A stretch of 31,576 nucleotides of DNA from an uncultured Actinomycetes bacterium (GTDB taxonomy: Bacteria; Actinomycetota; Thermoleophilia; Solirubrobacterales; Solirubrobacteraceae). Positions within the stretch are counted from its first letter, which is position 1; each line of letters starts with the position of its first letter. The stretch is from contig CALAQT010000433.1 of assembly GCA_937888775.1 (NCBI GenBank), positions 1-31,576 of the forward strand, in the 5' to 3' direction. Positions 19,604 through 27,881 of this stretch are shown piece after piece. A program made the translations under genes and the position numbers. The notes below the pieces were generated by a model, which did not search any database, had not been told where the DNA came from, and saw only the letters and a program-made list of their open reading frames with translations.

Positions 19604-19840
19604 TCAGCGCGGGACCCGACTTGTAGCAGGCTCGGCGAGCAGGGCCGGAACGCGGCGCCGGGTGGCCAGGATCGCGGCGCGACAGCTCGACGCGCACGGG
19701 CTGAGACCTCCGTAGTTGTGATCGGCGGCCAGCAGCGCCTGGCGCGGGTCCCTCGGCGCGTTGGCCACCGACACGATGCTCAGCAGGACGGCCAGCGCGA
19801 GCGCGCCGGCCGCTCTGCACGGCCCCCCGCACGCCTTTAG
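19604..19840 (-). other. Orphan open frame with a hydrophobic segment, no clear start
   Basis: The minus-strand frame ending at the TGA at 19604-19606 encodes CRAAGALALAVLLSIVSVA, a signal-peptide-like or membrane segment. It is followed by RDPRQALLAADHNYGGLSPC and a CASSC motif, with mostly G or C at third codon positions. No ATG, GTG or TTG precedes the hydrophobic part outside hpf; a GTG inside it would leave about 56 residues. It could be a decayed gene, a small protein with a rare start, or chance. I do not recognise it. Confidence 0.25.
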
Positions 19841-19848
19841 CCGGGGGG
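19823..19848 (-). terminator. Hairpin after hpf
   Basis: On the minus strand CCCCCCG pairs with CGGGGGG around a 12-nt loop, starting 8 bp past the hpf stop. It probably separates hpf transcription from secA. Confidence 0.55.
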
Positions 19849-19856
19849 TGGCTAGG

Positions 19857-20225
19857 CTAGGTGGCGGGCGAGGTTTCCCCGGGCGCCAACGGCACCGGCG
19901 CCACGGCAGCGGCGCGCGCCTCACGCCGTTTGCGGCGCTTGTCGCGGTGGCGCTTGACCTGGACCGACAGCTCGTCGGCACACAGGTTTATCGAATGGAC
20001 GAGATCCGGGGAGGCGTCGCGGGCACGCAGGGTCACGCCCTTCAGGTGCAGGGTGGCCTCCGCCACCTGCGAATCGGCGATCGCCGGATTTCGCTCCTCA
20101 AACACCTCCACCTCCAGCTCAGCCAGCTCGGAAACCTGTTCTGAGACCTTCCGGAAACGCTTGGCAACGTGCTCGCGCAGTTCCTCTGAGACGGGCAGGT
20201 TGCGTCCCTTGACCTCGATCCGCAT
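19857..20225 (-). CDS. hpf: Ribosome hibernation promoting factor, short form (HPF/YfiA/RaiA family)
   Basis: Binds the decoding region of idle 70S ribosomes. The N-terminal HPF domain is clear: MRIEVKGRNLPVSEELREHV, RKVSEQVSELAELEVEVFEERN, EATLHLKGVTLRARDASPDL, SINLCADELSVQVKRHRDKR. The protein ends after 122 residues with a Lys/Arg-rich stretch and a short Ala/Pro tail. The C-terminal dimerisation domain of long HPF (about 50-60 further residues), usual in actinobacteria, is absent, and I do not see it in another frame downstream. The start has an excellent Shine-Dalgarno (AAGGAGGT, 6-nt spacing), unlike secA. The hpf-secA order is common in bacteria. Confidence 0.88.
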   Translation of the reverse strand: MRIEVKGRNLPVSEELREHVAKRFRKVSEQVSELAELEVEVFEERNPAIADSQVAEATLHLKGVTLRARDASPDLVHSINLCADELSVQVKRHRDKRRKRREARAAAVAPVPLAPGETSPAT

Positions 20226-20231
20226 CGGCTG

Positions 20232-20239
20232 ACCTCCTT
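20232..20239 (-). promoter_or_regulatory. Strong ribosome binding site of hpf
   Basis: AAGGAGGT, 6 nt upstream of the ATG at 20225, is a full anti-Shine-Dalgarno match. It fixes the hpf start and is by far the strongest such site in the window. Confidence 0.85.
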
Positions 20240-20272
20240 GATTGATGTGGCGATTCAGAACGTTAATCCCGC

Positions 20273-21112
20273 GTGAAGCATTTGTCGACCGTCACAATTA
20301 CGGACGTGACGCCAAAGATCGCCTGGTCCTTCGAGCCTGCCGTTCTGCTGGGCGTGCTTGCGCTGGGACTGGCCTACATGAAGGGCTGGACGCGGGCGCG
20401 GACGCCCGGCGAGCCCCATCCGCCGGGCTACGGGCGCCTGACGCTGTTCGGACTGGGTCTGGTGGCGATCATCGCCTCGTTGGTCTCCCCGATCGACAAG
20501 CTCGGCGAGCAGATGCTGGTCATGCACATGCTCCAGCACATCCTGCTGCTGGACATCGCCCCGATCCTGATGATCCTGGGATTGACCAAGGGCATCCTCC
20601 GGCCCGTGACGCGGCGGCTGAACTCGATTGAGCACAAGGCCGGGTATTTCGCCCATCCGGCCTTTGCGGTGCTCGCCTACGCCGGCTTCATGTGGCTATG
20701 GCACATCCCGGTGATGTACGACACGGCGCTGCGCTACCCCAACATCCACGCGATCGAGCACATCTGCTTCGCTGCGGCCGGATCCCTTTACTGGTGGCAT
20801 CTGCTCTCGCCGATCCGCAGCCGGATGCGCCTGGGCGGGATGGGCCCGATCATGTACATGGTCTCCACCAAGCTGCTGGTGGGGCTGCTGGGCGTCGCGC
20901 TGGCGTTCGCTCCCACCTCGATCTATCCGTTCTACACCCACTCGCCCCACTACTGGGGTCTCAGCCCGGCCGAGGACCAGTCAATGGCCGGCCTGGAGAT
21001 GGCCCTGGAGCAGTCGATCGTGATGGGGATCGCGCTCGTCTGGCTGTTCGTGCAGATGCTGACCGAGTCAGAGCGCGAAGCGCAGCGCAGCGAGCGCTTC
21101 GAGATCGCCTGA
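20273..21112 (+). CDS. CtaG/Caa3-type cytochrome c oxidase assembly membrane protein
   Basis: Polytopic membrane protein of about 279 residues with around seven hydrophobic segments, fitting the caa3-type CtaG family linked to copper delivery and heme-copper oxidase assembly. Key features are conserved His-rich membrane motifs: MLVMHMLQHILLLDIAPILM, AYAGFMWLWHIPVMYDTAL, HAIEHICFAAAGSLYWWHLL and YPFYTHSPHYWGLSPAEDQS, then MAGLEMALEQSIVMG. The cytoplasmic tail is charged (ESEREAQRSERFEIA). The start is uncertain: the GTG at 20273 has no Shine-Dalgarno, and the GTG at 20306 (VTPKIAW) is an alternative that removes 11 residues. It is divergent from hpf with only 47 bp between them. No oxidase subunit genes are in the window. 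Confidence 0.85.
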   Translation: MKHLSTVTITDVTPKIAWSFEPAVLLGVLALGLAYMKGWTRARTPGEPHPPGYGRLTLFGLGLVAIIASLVSPIDKLGEQMLVMHMLQHILLLDIAPILMILGLTKGILRPVTRRLNSIEHKAGYFAHPAFAVLAYAGFMWLWHIPVMYDTALRYPNIHAIEHICFAAAGSLYWWHLLSPIRSRMRLGGMGPIMYMVSTKLLVGLLGVALAFAPTSIYPFYTHSPHYWGLSPAEDQSMAGLEMALEQSIVMGIALVWLFVQMLTESEREAQRSERFEIA

Positions 21113-21140
21113 GCGTTTCCGGGTCAGCGGCCGCGCGAGG

Positions 21141-21157
21141 TGCGCTGGTCAAGCGCA
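21141..21157. terminator. Hairpin between convergent ctaG-like gene and glk
   Basis: TGCGCT (21141-21146) / AGCGCA (21152-21157) with a 5-nt loop, in the 59-bp gap between convergent stops. It is short, so the terminator role is tentative. Confidence 0.4.
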
Positions 21158-21171
21158 GCGCGGAAGACTGG

Positions 21172-22155
21172 TCAGCCGGCGACGCGGGCGAGCATTGCTG
21201 CGCCGAGCGCGCCGCCCAAGTCGCCCAGGGCGGCGACCCTGACCGCGGGCGGCTGGGTGTCGTTGAACAGGTGCTGATGCATCTGAGAGGAGATCCGCTC
21301 GGCGAACGGCTGGCCGAAACGGATGCCCAGTCCACCCCCGATCACCACCGCTTCGACGTCGAGCAGGTTGACGGCCGATGCGACTCCGGCGCCCAGCGCC
21401 GTGACCGCACGATCGATGATCTCGGTGGCCAGCGGGTCCTCCTGCTCGATCGCGTGCGCCCAGACGGCGCTGGTCAGGCGGGTACGGCCCCGCTGCTTCA
21501 TCAGCTTGAACAGATCGGTCTCGACGCCCCGGTCGGCGTGCTTCTGCGCGCGGGCCTCCATCGCCGCGCGGCCGGCGTAGGCCTCCATGCATCCGCGGCG
21601 GCCGCACGGGCAATGCGCACCGTCGAGCTTGACGACCATGTGCCCGATCTCGCCGGCGCCGCCGCGCCCCACCCACGGCTTGCCGTCGAGGATCAGGCCA
21701 CCGCCCACCCCCGTACCCCAGAACACACCCAGCAGCGATTTGTACGGCCTGCCGGCCCCCAGTTCGAACTCCGCCTGGGTGGCGACCTGGACGTCGTTGC
21801 CGAGGAACACCGGGGTGCCGAGTTGGTCAGAAAGCGCCTTGCCGAGGCCGAACTCACCCTCCCAGTCCGGAAGGTTGCGTGCGCTGGTGACCGTTCCCTT
21901 GGCCTCGTCGATCACGCCGGGCGAGCCGACGCCGAGTCCTAGCAGGTCAGATGGCTTGATGTGGGCGGCATCGGCCGCCTCGGTGAGCGCCTGCGCGATC
22001 TGGTCGGCGACGTCCTGCGGACCGCCCTCGGTTGGCGTCGGGCGGCGCGCCTGGCCGACGACGTTGTGCTCTGAGTCGGCGACGATCGCCTCGATCTTGG
22101 TACCACCGAGATCGATTCCCCCGCGCAGGGGGCCTGTTGGGCTCGTGGCTGGCAT
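21172..22155 (-). CDS. glk: ROK family glucokinase
   Basis: Sugar kinase of 327 residues that most likely phosphorylates glucose with ATP. The phosphate-binding GGIDLGGTKIEAIVAD is at residues 12-27 and the catalytic aspartate D121 is in FLGNDVQVATQAEFELGAG. The ROK zinc site has H172 in GEIGHMVV and CPCGRRGCMEAYAG with C182, C184 and C189. The C-terminal VIGGGLGIRFGQPF is typical. The ATG at 22155 is chosen. An in-frame ATG at 22167 would add four residues (MAIA). No Shine-Dalgarno is visible for either. Upstream lies a 15-bp minisatellite that keeps the frame open and creates false long reading frames. The gene is last in the minus-strand run with the AhcY pair. Confidence 0.9.
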   Translation of the reverse strand: MPATSPTGPLRGGIDLGGTKIEAIVADSEHNVVGQARRPTPTEGGPQDVADQIAQALTEAADAAHIKPSDLLGLGVGSPGVIDEAKGTVTSARNLPDWEGEFGLGKALSDQLGTPVFLGNDVQVATQAEFELGAGRPYKSLLGVFWGTGVGGGLILDGKPWVGRGGAGEIGHMVVKLDGAHCPCGRRGCMEAYAGRAAMEARAQKHADRGVETDLFKLMKQRGRTRLTSAVWAHAIEQEDPLATEIIDRAVTALGAGVASAVNLLDVEAVVIGGGLGIRFGQPFAERISSQMHQHLFNDTQPPAVRVAALGDLGGALGAAMLARVAG

Positions 22156-22179
22156 CGCGATCGCCATCGTGTCAGAGTG

Positions 22180-22229
22180 GCGCGACTTGCGCGTGGCGCC
22201 CCGGTCCGCGCGACTTGCGCGTGGCGCCC
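22180..22229. repeat. 22-bp direct repeat upstream of glk
   Basis: A 22-bp unit beginning GCGCGACTTGCGCGTGGCGC occurs at 22180-22201 and again, identical, at 22208-22229 (28-bp period). It adjoins the 15-bp minisatellite. Confidence 0.85.
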
Positions 22230-22230
22230 G

Positions 22231-22390
22231 GGCTCGTGGCGCTCCAGCCCGTGGTGCTCCGGCCCGTGGCGCTCCGGCCCGTGGCGCTCCGGCCCGTGGT
22301 GCTCCAGCCCGTGGCGCTCCAGCCCGTGGCGCTCCAGCCCGTGGCGCTCCGGCCCGTGGTGCTCCGGCCCGTGGTGCTCCGGCCCGTGGC
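22231..22390. repeat. 15-bp minisatellite, ten full copies plus a partial
   Basis: Unit RGCYCGTGGYGCTCC (R = A/G; the first Y is T only in the first copy). Ten full copies run from 22231 to 22380 and a partial one reaches 22390. Variation is almost confined to unit positions 1 (A/G) and 10 (C/T). The array lies between the second ahcY-like gene and glk. No frame has a stop within it, so translation gives Ala-Arg-Gly-Ala-Pro repeats on the plus strand and Ala-Gly-Ala-Pro-Arg repeats on the minus strand. I do not regard these as protein. Confidence 0.95.
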
Positions 22391-22442
22391 CGCTGACGAT
22401 CGCCGGGGGTCAGCCCTAGCAGACGCCAAGGACCGCCAGGCC

Positions 22443-23720
22443 TCAGCCCCAGGACTCGCGGTAGTGCTCCTGCTCCGGGGTCGGCTCGTCGATCTGCACC
22501 CCCAGCGCGGCGAGCTTCAGCCGTCCCACCTCCTGATCGATCGCGCCCGAGACCGCGTGCACGCCGGGACCCAGCTCGCGTCCGCGCTTGACCAGTTCCT
22601 CCACGCACAGCGCCTGCAGCGCGAACGAGACGTCCATCACTGCCGCCGGATGGCCTTCGGCCGCCGCCAGGTTGACGACGCGGCCGTGGGCGAGCAGATT
22701 CAGCTTGCGTCCATCGGCCAGCTCGTACTGCTCCACCAGCGGCCGGACGTCGCGCACCCCCCCGGCGGCGAGCGCGCGCAGCTCGACGAGGTCGATCTCG
22801 ACATCGAAATGGCCCGCATTGGCCAGCAGCGCACCGTCCTTCATGCGCACGAAATGCTCGCCGTTGAGCACCCGGCGCGAGCCGGTCACGGTCACGAACA
22901 CATCGCCGCGCTCGGCGGCCTGCAGTGCGGGCATCACTTGATAGCCGGCCATCCGCGCCTCCAGCGCCCGGAGCGGCTCCACCTCGCAGACGATCACCGC
23001 CGCCCCTGCCCCCCGCGCACGCTCGGCCACCCCCAGCCCAGCCCAGCCGTAGCCGATCACCACGACCGTGTTGCCGGCAAGCAGCACGTTGCTGGCCCGC
23101 ATGATCCCGTCCAGCGCCGACTGCCCGGTGCCGTGGCGGTCGTTGAGCGCGCGTTCGGTCCGGGCCTCGTTTACGGCCAGCACGGGACACGCGAGACCGC
23201 CCTTGTCGCCGAGGCGACGCAGCCGCACGAGGCCCGTGGTCGTCTCCTCGGTGCCCCCGATCAGCCCGCTCAGGACATCCCCGTCCGCGGCGTGGGCGCC
23301 CATCAGCAGGTCGGCTCCGTCGTCGATCGTTATGTATGGGCCGCCCGCCGATCCGGCCAGCAGCGCCTGCACGTGCTCGGCGTAGGTGTCCAGGCCCTCG
23401 CCGCGGACCGCCCTGACCTCGACGCCGTGGCCCAGCACCAGCGCGGCGGCCACGTCATCCTGGGTGGAGAGCGGGTTGGCCGAGCAGAGCGCCACGCTCG
23501 CGCCGCCGGCGAGCAGCGCCTGCACCAGATTGGCGGTCTCGCCGGTGACGTGCAGGCAGGCGGCGATCCGGATCGCGCTCAGGGGCCGCTGAGCTGCAAA
23601 GCGCTCCTGGATCTGAGCGAGCACCGGCATCTGCTGCGCCGCCCAGGCGATCCGAGCCTCTCCCTGGGGGGCCAGGGAGAGGTCGGCGACATCGTGGGAG
23701 GGAACTGATGCCGGCGCCAT
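22443..23720 (-). CDS. S-adenosylhomocysteine hydrolase-like protein (short type) lacking the catalytic Lys/Asp
   Basis: A 425-residue AhcY homologue of the short archaeal/Thermotoga class: no internal insertion and an SWG-type C-terminus (EQEHYRESWG) instead of DHYRY. Many active-site elements remain: H57 (CLHVTGETA), D133 in TIDDGAD, EETTTG, NAGHFDVEID and the NAD-binding GYGWAGLG. However, the segment that is NDxxxKxxxDN in this family reads NEARTERALNDRHGTGQS here. The lysine is E189 and the aspartate is N193, with no gaps in alignment. These residues correspond to human K186 and D190, needed for the redox/elimination chemistry. A new substrate, a regulatory role or a degenerate enzyme are all possible. 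It lies 30 bp downstream of canonical ahcY. Confidence 0.85.
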   Translation of the reverse strand: MAPASVPSHDVADLSLAPQGEARIAWAAQQMPVLAQIQERFAAQRPLSAIRIAACLHVTGETANLVQALLAGGASVALCSANPLSTQDDVAAALVLGHGVEVRAVRGEGLDTYAEHVQALLAGSAGGPYITIDDGADLLMGAHAADGDVLSGLIGGTEETTTGLVRLRRLGDKGGLACPVLAVNEARTERALNDRHGTGQSALDGIMRASNVLLAGNTVVVIGYGWAGLGVAERARGAGAAVIVCEVEPLRALEARMAGYQVMPALQAAERGDVFVTVTGSRRVLNGEHFVRMKDGALLANAGHFDVEIDLVELRALAAGGVRDVRPLVEQYELADGRKLNLLAHGRVVNLAAAEGHPAAVMDVSFALQALCVEELVKRGRELGPGVHAVSGAIDQEVGRLKLAALGVQIDEPTPEQEHYRESWG

Positions 23721-23750
23721 GGCGCGTGCGGTCGGCTGGAGCGTGTGCGA

Positions 23751-25199
<1,449 letters not shown>

Positions 25200-25267
25200 C
25201 TTCTCTCCCAGCGCTCGGTGATTACGTGTCGATCTTCAGTGGCGGCTGGCGCCGCTCGGACTCAAGC

Positions 25268-25618
25268 TCAGGCCGTGGCCAGCAGCCGCTCGTGCTTGTC
25301 CTGCTCGAAGCGCAGCCAGTCGGCTGCCTCAACGTGCTCAGGCTTGGACGGCTCTGCGGCGAGCCAGCTCTGCACCGCTTCGCGCAGTTCGGCGTCGGCG
25401 TCCATCCGTGCGGCGAACGCAACGTCAGACAGACCGACATCAAAGCGATCGAGCAGCTCCTTGAGCGTGCGCAACCGCTGCAGCTGTGCGGCACCGTACA
25501 GCCGGTACCCCGACGCCGAGCGAGCCGGCGCGACTAGGCCCGCCTGCTCGATGTATCGAAGCATCCGAGCCGACCAGCCGGTCGTGGCCGAAGCTTCACG
25601 GATCGTCAGGGCCTCCAT
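25268..25618 (-). CDS. MerR family transcriptional regulator
   Basis: A small DNA-binding protein of 116 residues. The winged helix-turn-helix MEALTIREASATTGWSARML, then RYIEQAGLVAPARSASGYRL and YGAAQLQRLRTLKELLDRFD, is the MerR pattern. The short C-terminal part (DVAFAARMDADAELREAVQS onward) forms a dimerisation helix with no cysteine cluster, so it is not a metal sensor of the MerR/CueR kind. A TTG at 25627 would add three residues. The ATG at 25618 is preferred. It lies directly upstream of ahcY on the same strand and may control its own transcript together with ahcY and the paralogue. The signal is unknown. Confidence 0.85.
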   Translation of the reverse strand: MEALTIREASATTGWSARMLRYIEQAGLVAPARSASGYRLYGAAQLQRLRTLKELLDRFDVGLSDVAFAARMDADAELREAVQSWLAAEPSKPEHVEAADWLRFEQDKHERLLATA

Positions 25619-25642
25619 CGGCACCAAACATTACCACGACAG

Positions 25643-25648
25643 TGTCAA
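25643..25648 (-). promoter_or_regulatory. TTGACA box upstream of merR-ahcY
   Basis: CCTTGACACTGTCGTGG on the minus strand, with a perfect -35 TTGACA, lies in the 63-bp gap before the merR ATG. A possible -10 TAATGT is only 9 nt away, so the promoter geometry is unclear. The region may also be the MerR operator. Confidence 0.35.
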
Positions 25649-25681
25649 GGTTTGCGCGCCTCAAGCGGCTCGGTCGATCGA

Positions 25682-26764
25682 TCAGAGCCGGGCCAGCGAG
25701 CTCTTCAGCCGGTCGATCGACGCAATCGTGGCCGGGTCCACGTCCCGCAGGGCCGCGAGGTAGAGCGACACCAGGTCTCCCAGCAGGATCAGCGACACGA
25801 GCCGATCGGTACGGGTGGAGCCGATGCTCTGCACCAGGGCGGTGGCCGCCGCCTGCTCGGCGACCAGCTCCCGGGTCAGGGCGATCCGCTGTCGCACGCG
25901 CGGGTGCAGATCGCAGTCGTCGAGGAATACGGCGCTGAAGCGTCCTAGCTCGCCGGCGCTCTCCCAGCCGACGATCTCGTTGTGATCAAGCTCGGGCAGC
26001 TCGGTGGCAAAGCACGGCATCTTCGCGTTCTCGTTGATCTGGGTCTTCCAGCGATAGGCGATCGGCGCGGTCAGCCCGGCGCCGGCGATCTGCGGTGTGG
26101 TGCCGTGCAGATCGCGGGCGAGCGCCTTGGCCGCACTGTCCTCCGGGGCGTCCGGGCCCCACTGCGCGACGAGTTCCTCGGCGTGCGCGGCCGCGACGTC
26201 GATCTCATAGAGCAGGCGCTCGCCAACGCCCGCCAGCGCAGCGACCTCGAGCGCCACGACCAGCGCATAGCCGACCGCCGCACGCGGCTGAAAGCCACCG
26301 GGCAACGGCACGACAGGAACCCGCTCGGCCCGCGCCATCTGCGCCAGGGCGCCGCCGGTCGTGGACACGATCCGTCGTGCCCCGAGCACACCGGCCGCCT
26401 CGAAGGCGGCGAGCGTCTCCTCGGTGTCACCGGAGTAGCTGCAGCACAAGACCGTCGCGTCGGGGGTGATCCACGGCGGCAACGCGTAATCACGGGCCAC
26501 CACGATCGGCCGAGACGCACGGTCCCCGAGCACGGCGAGCGCGAGCTCGCCGCCGATCGCCGAGCCGCCCATGCCGGCCACGACGAGTCCTCCGGGCGCG
26601 TCCTGGAATTCCAGATTTGCCGACTCCACGCGCCACAGCGCGTCCCGAAGGTGATCGGGCAGGCCGAGGATGTCGCTCAGCTGCCCCGAGGCGTCCACCG
26701 CGGCGATCGCTTCGCGCGTGAGCTCTGGCAACGACGAGGGCGAAGGCGCGGACGGGGTCCTCAA
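25682..26764 (-). CDS. Bifunctional phosphoglucose/phosphomannose isomerase (SIS domain)
   Basis: Interconverts glucose-6-P or mannose-6-P with fructose-6-P. It belongs to the archaeal/actinobacterial PGI/PMI family. Visible features: VVAGMGGSAIGGELA in the first SIS domain, LCCSYSGDTEETLAAFEAA, the catalytic segment ENAKMPCFATELPELDHNEI followed by VGWE, and a C-terminal LVSLILLGDLVSLYLA followed by IASIDRLKSSLARL. The start is probably the TTG at 26762-26764, overlapping the upstream stop as TTGA, with GGAG upstream. It gives 360 residues (MRTPSAPSPSSLPELTREA). The longer frame to 26821 overlaps the upstream gene and is unlikely. Placement after a mannose-1-P guanylyltransferase-like gene fits GDP-mannose supply. 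Confidence 0.87.
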   Translation of the reverse strand: MRTPSAPSPSSLPELTREAIAAVDASGQLSDILGLPDHLRDALWRVESANLEFQDAPGGLVVAGMGGSAIGGELALAVLGDRASRPIVVARDYALPPWITPDATVLCCSYSGDTEETLAAFEAAGVLGARRIVSTTGGALAQMARAERVPVVPLPGGFQPRAAVGYALVVALEVAALAGVGERLLYEIDVAAAHAEELVAQWGPDAPEDSAAKALARDLHGTTPQIAGAGLTAPIAYRWKTQINENAKMPCFATELPELDHNEIVGWESAGELGRFSAVFLDDCDLHPRVRQRIALTRELVAEQAAATALVQSIGSTRTDRLVSLILLGDLVSLYLAALRDVDPATIASIDRLKSSLARL

Positions 26765-27864
26765 AACCTGATCGCTCCTTCCGGAAGCTCCACGCCGGGG
26801 AAGATACGCACCCCGGCGCACAGGACGTTGCCCGGCCCGATCTTCACACCGTCCCCGAGCACCACGCCACCCTCGATGTGGCAGCGTTCCCCGATCTGGA
26901 CGCCCGCACCGAGGATCGACGAGCTGACCACCGTGCGTTCACCGATGCTCACATCGTCGAGTAGCACCGAGCTTTCGACATGGGCCCCGGCGCAGACTGT
27001 CACTCCCCGTCCGAGCACCGCGCGGCCACCGACGGTCGCGCCATCGCACACCAGGCTGCCGGCCGCCACGATCGCCGGGGCGACGACGCGCCCCCGGACT
27101 TCGACGCCGCCCGCCACCAGCACGTTCTCGCGCGCCAGGCGATCGCCGACCTCGGTCCTGACGCTGCCCTCCAGGATGTCAAACGTTCCCTGCAGGTAGC
27201 GCTGCGGTGTGCCGATGTCCAGCCAGTAACCGCTCGCCTCATAACCGAACAGCCCCCGGCCCACCAGCCGGGGGAACAGGTCGCGCTCGATCGAGATCTT
27301 CGTCCCCGCCGGGGCCATTTCGGCCAGCACTTCCCGTTCGATGATGTAGGCGCCGGCGCTGATCAGATCCGTGATGATCTGGTCGGGGGCCGGCTTCTCG
27401 ACGAACTCCCTGACCGAGAGATCCTCGTTGCGGTTCACCAGCCCGTAGGCCGACGGATCCTCCACCGCGATCAGCGCCAGAGTCACTCGCGCGCCACTGC
27501 GCTCGTGCTGTTGCAGCTGAGCGGTCAGGTCGATATCCGTCAGCACATCGCCGTTGAGCATGAAGAAGCGGTCCTCCAACAGATCCTCGGCGAACTTGAG
27601 GGCGCCGCCGGTGCCCAGCGGCCTGGGCTCCTCCAGGTACTGCAGGCGGATCCCCAGCCCCGAGCCGTCGCCGAGCACGCTGCGCACAGCCCCGGCCATG
27701 AAGCCGCAGGACAGGATCACGTCATCGACGCCGTGGCGGCGCAGCCATTCCAGCATGTAGGAGATGAACGGCTGGTCGACCAACGGCACGACCGGCTTGG
27801 GCATCGTGCTCGTCAGCGGCCGCAGGCGGGTGCCCTCGCCGCCGGCCAGGATCAGCGCCTGCAC
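26761..27864 (-). CDS. NDP-sugar pyrophosphorylase, mannose-1-phosphate guanylyltransferase-like
   Basis: Nucleotidyltransferase plus left-handed beta-helix protein of 367 residues. The N-terminal signature is MQALILAGGEGTRLRPLTST followed by MPKPVVPLVDQP. Further motifs are PLGTGGALKFAE, FFMLNGDVLTDID, EFVEKP and SGYWLDIGTPQRYLQG. From about residue 245 there are hexapeptide repeats (VAPAIVAAGSLVCDGATVGG and on), ending FPGVELPEGAIRF. It is close to GDP-mannose pyrophosphorylases. A glucose-1-P or GlmU-like substrate is possible. The start is the GTG at 27862-27864, preceded by GGGGAG. It lies 17 nt after the ugd stop and overlaps the isomerase start by 4 nt. Confidence 0.87.
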   Translation of the reverse strand: MQALILAGGEGTRLRPLTSTMPKPVVPLVDQPFISYMLEWLRRHGVDDVILSCGFMAGAVRSVLGDGSGLGIRLQYLEEPRPLGTGGALKFAEDLLEDRFFMLNGDVLTDIDLTAQLQQHERSGARVTLALIAVEDPSAYGLVNRNEDLSVREFVEKPAPDQIITDLISAGAYIIEREVLAEMAPAGTKISIERDLFPRLVGRGLFGYEASGYWLDIGTPQRYLQGTFDILEGSVRTEVGDRLARENVLVAGGVEVRGRVVAPAIVAAGSLVCDGATVGGRAVLGRGVTVCAGAHVESSVLLDDVSIGERTVVSSSILGAGVQIGERCHIEGGVVLGDGVKIGPGNVLCAGVRIFPGVELPEGAIRF

Positions 27865-27881
27865 GCTCGTACTCCCCGCAC

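Larger units (their letters stand above)
19449..19856. other. secA-hpf intergenic region (408 bp)
   Basis: No assignable gene. From the secA side it contains a -10-like TACCCT, three 33-bp tandem repeats, an orphan open frame on the minus strand (19604 to about 19840), and a hairpin immediately after the hpf stop. Confidence 0.7.

Noticed and set aside
19857..20225. hpf as a frameshifted long form
   Set aside because: I looked for the C-terminal dimerisation domain in the other frames downstream and did not see it.
22180..22390. Possible CRISPR array
   Set aside because: The units are directly contiguous with no spacers, and there are no cas genes nearby.
22032..23190. Long frames running through the 15-bp repeat on both strands
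   Set aside because: The array has no stop codon in any frame because its period is 15. The frames only join shadows of glk and the AhcY-like gene.
25200..25267. Possible SAH riboswitch before ahcY
   Set aside because: The merR-ahcY gap is only 68 bp, includes the ribosome site, and does not show the conserved SAH riboswitch core as I know it.
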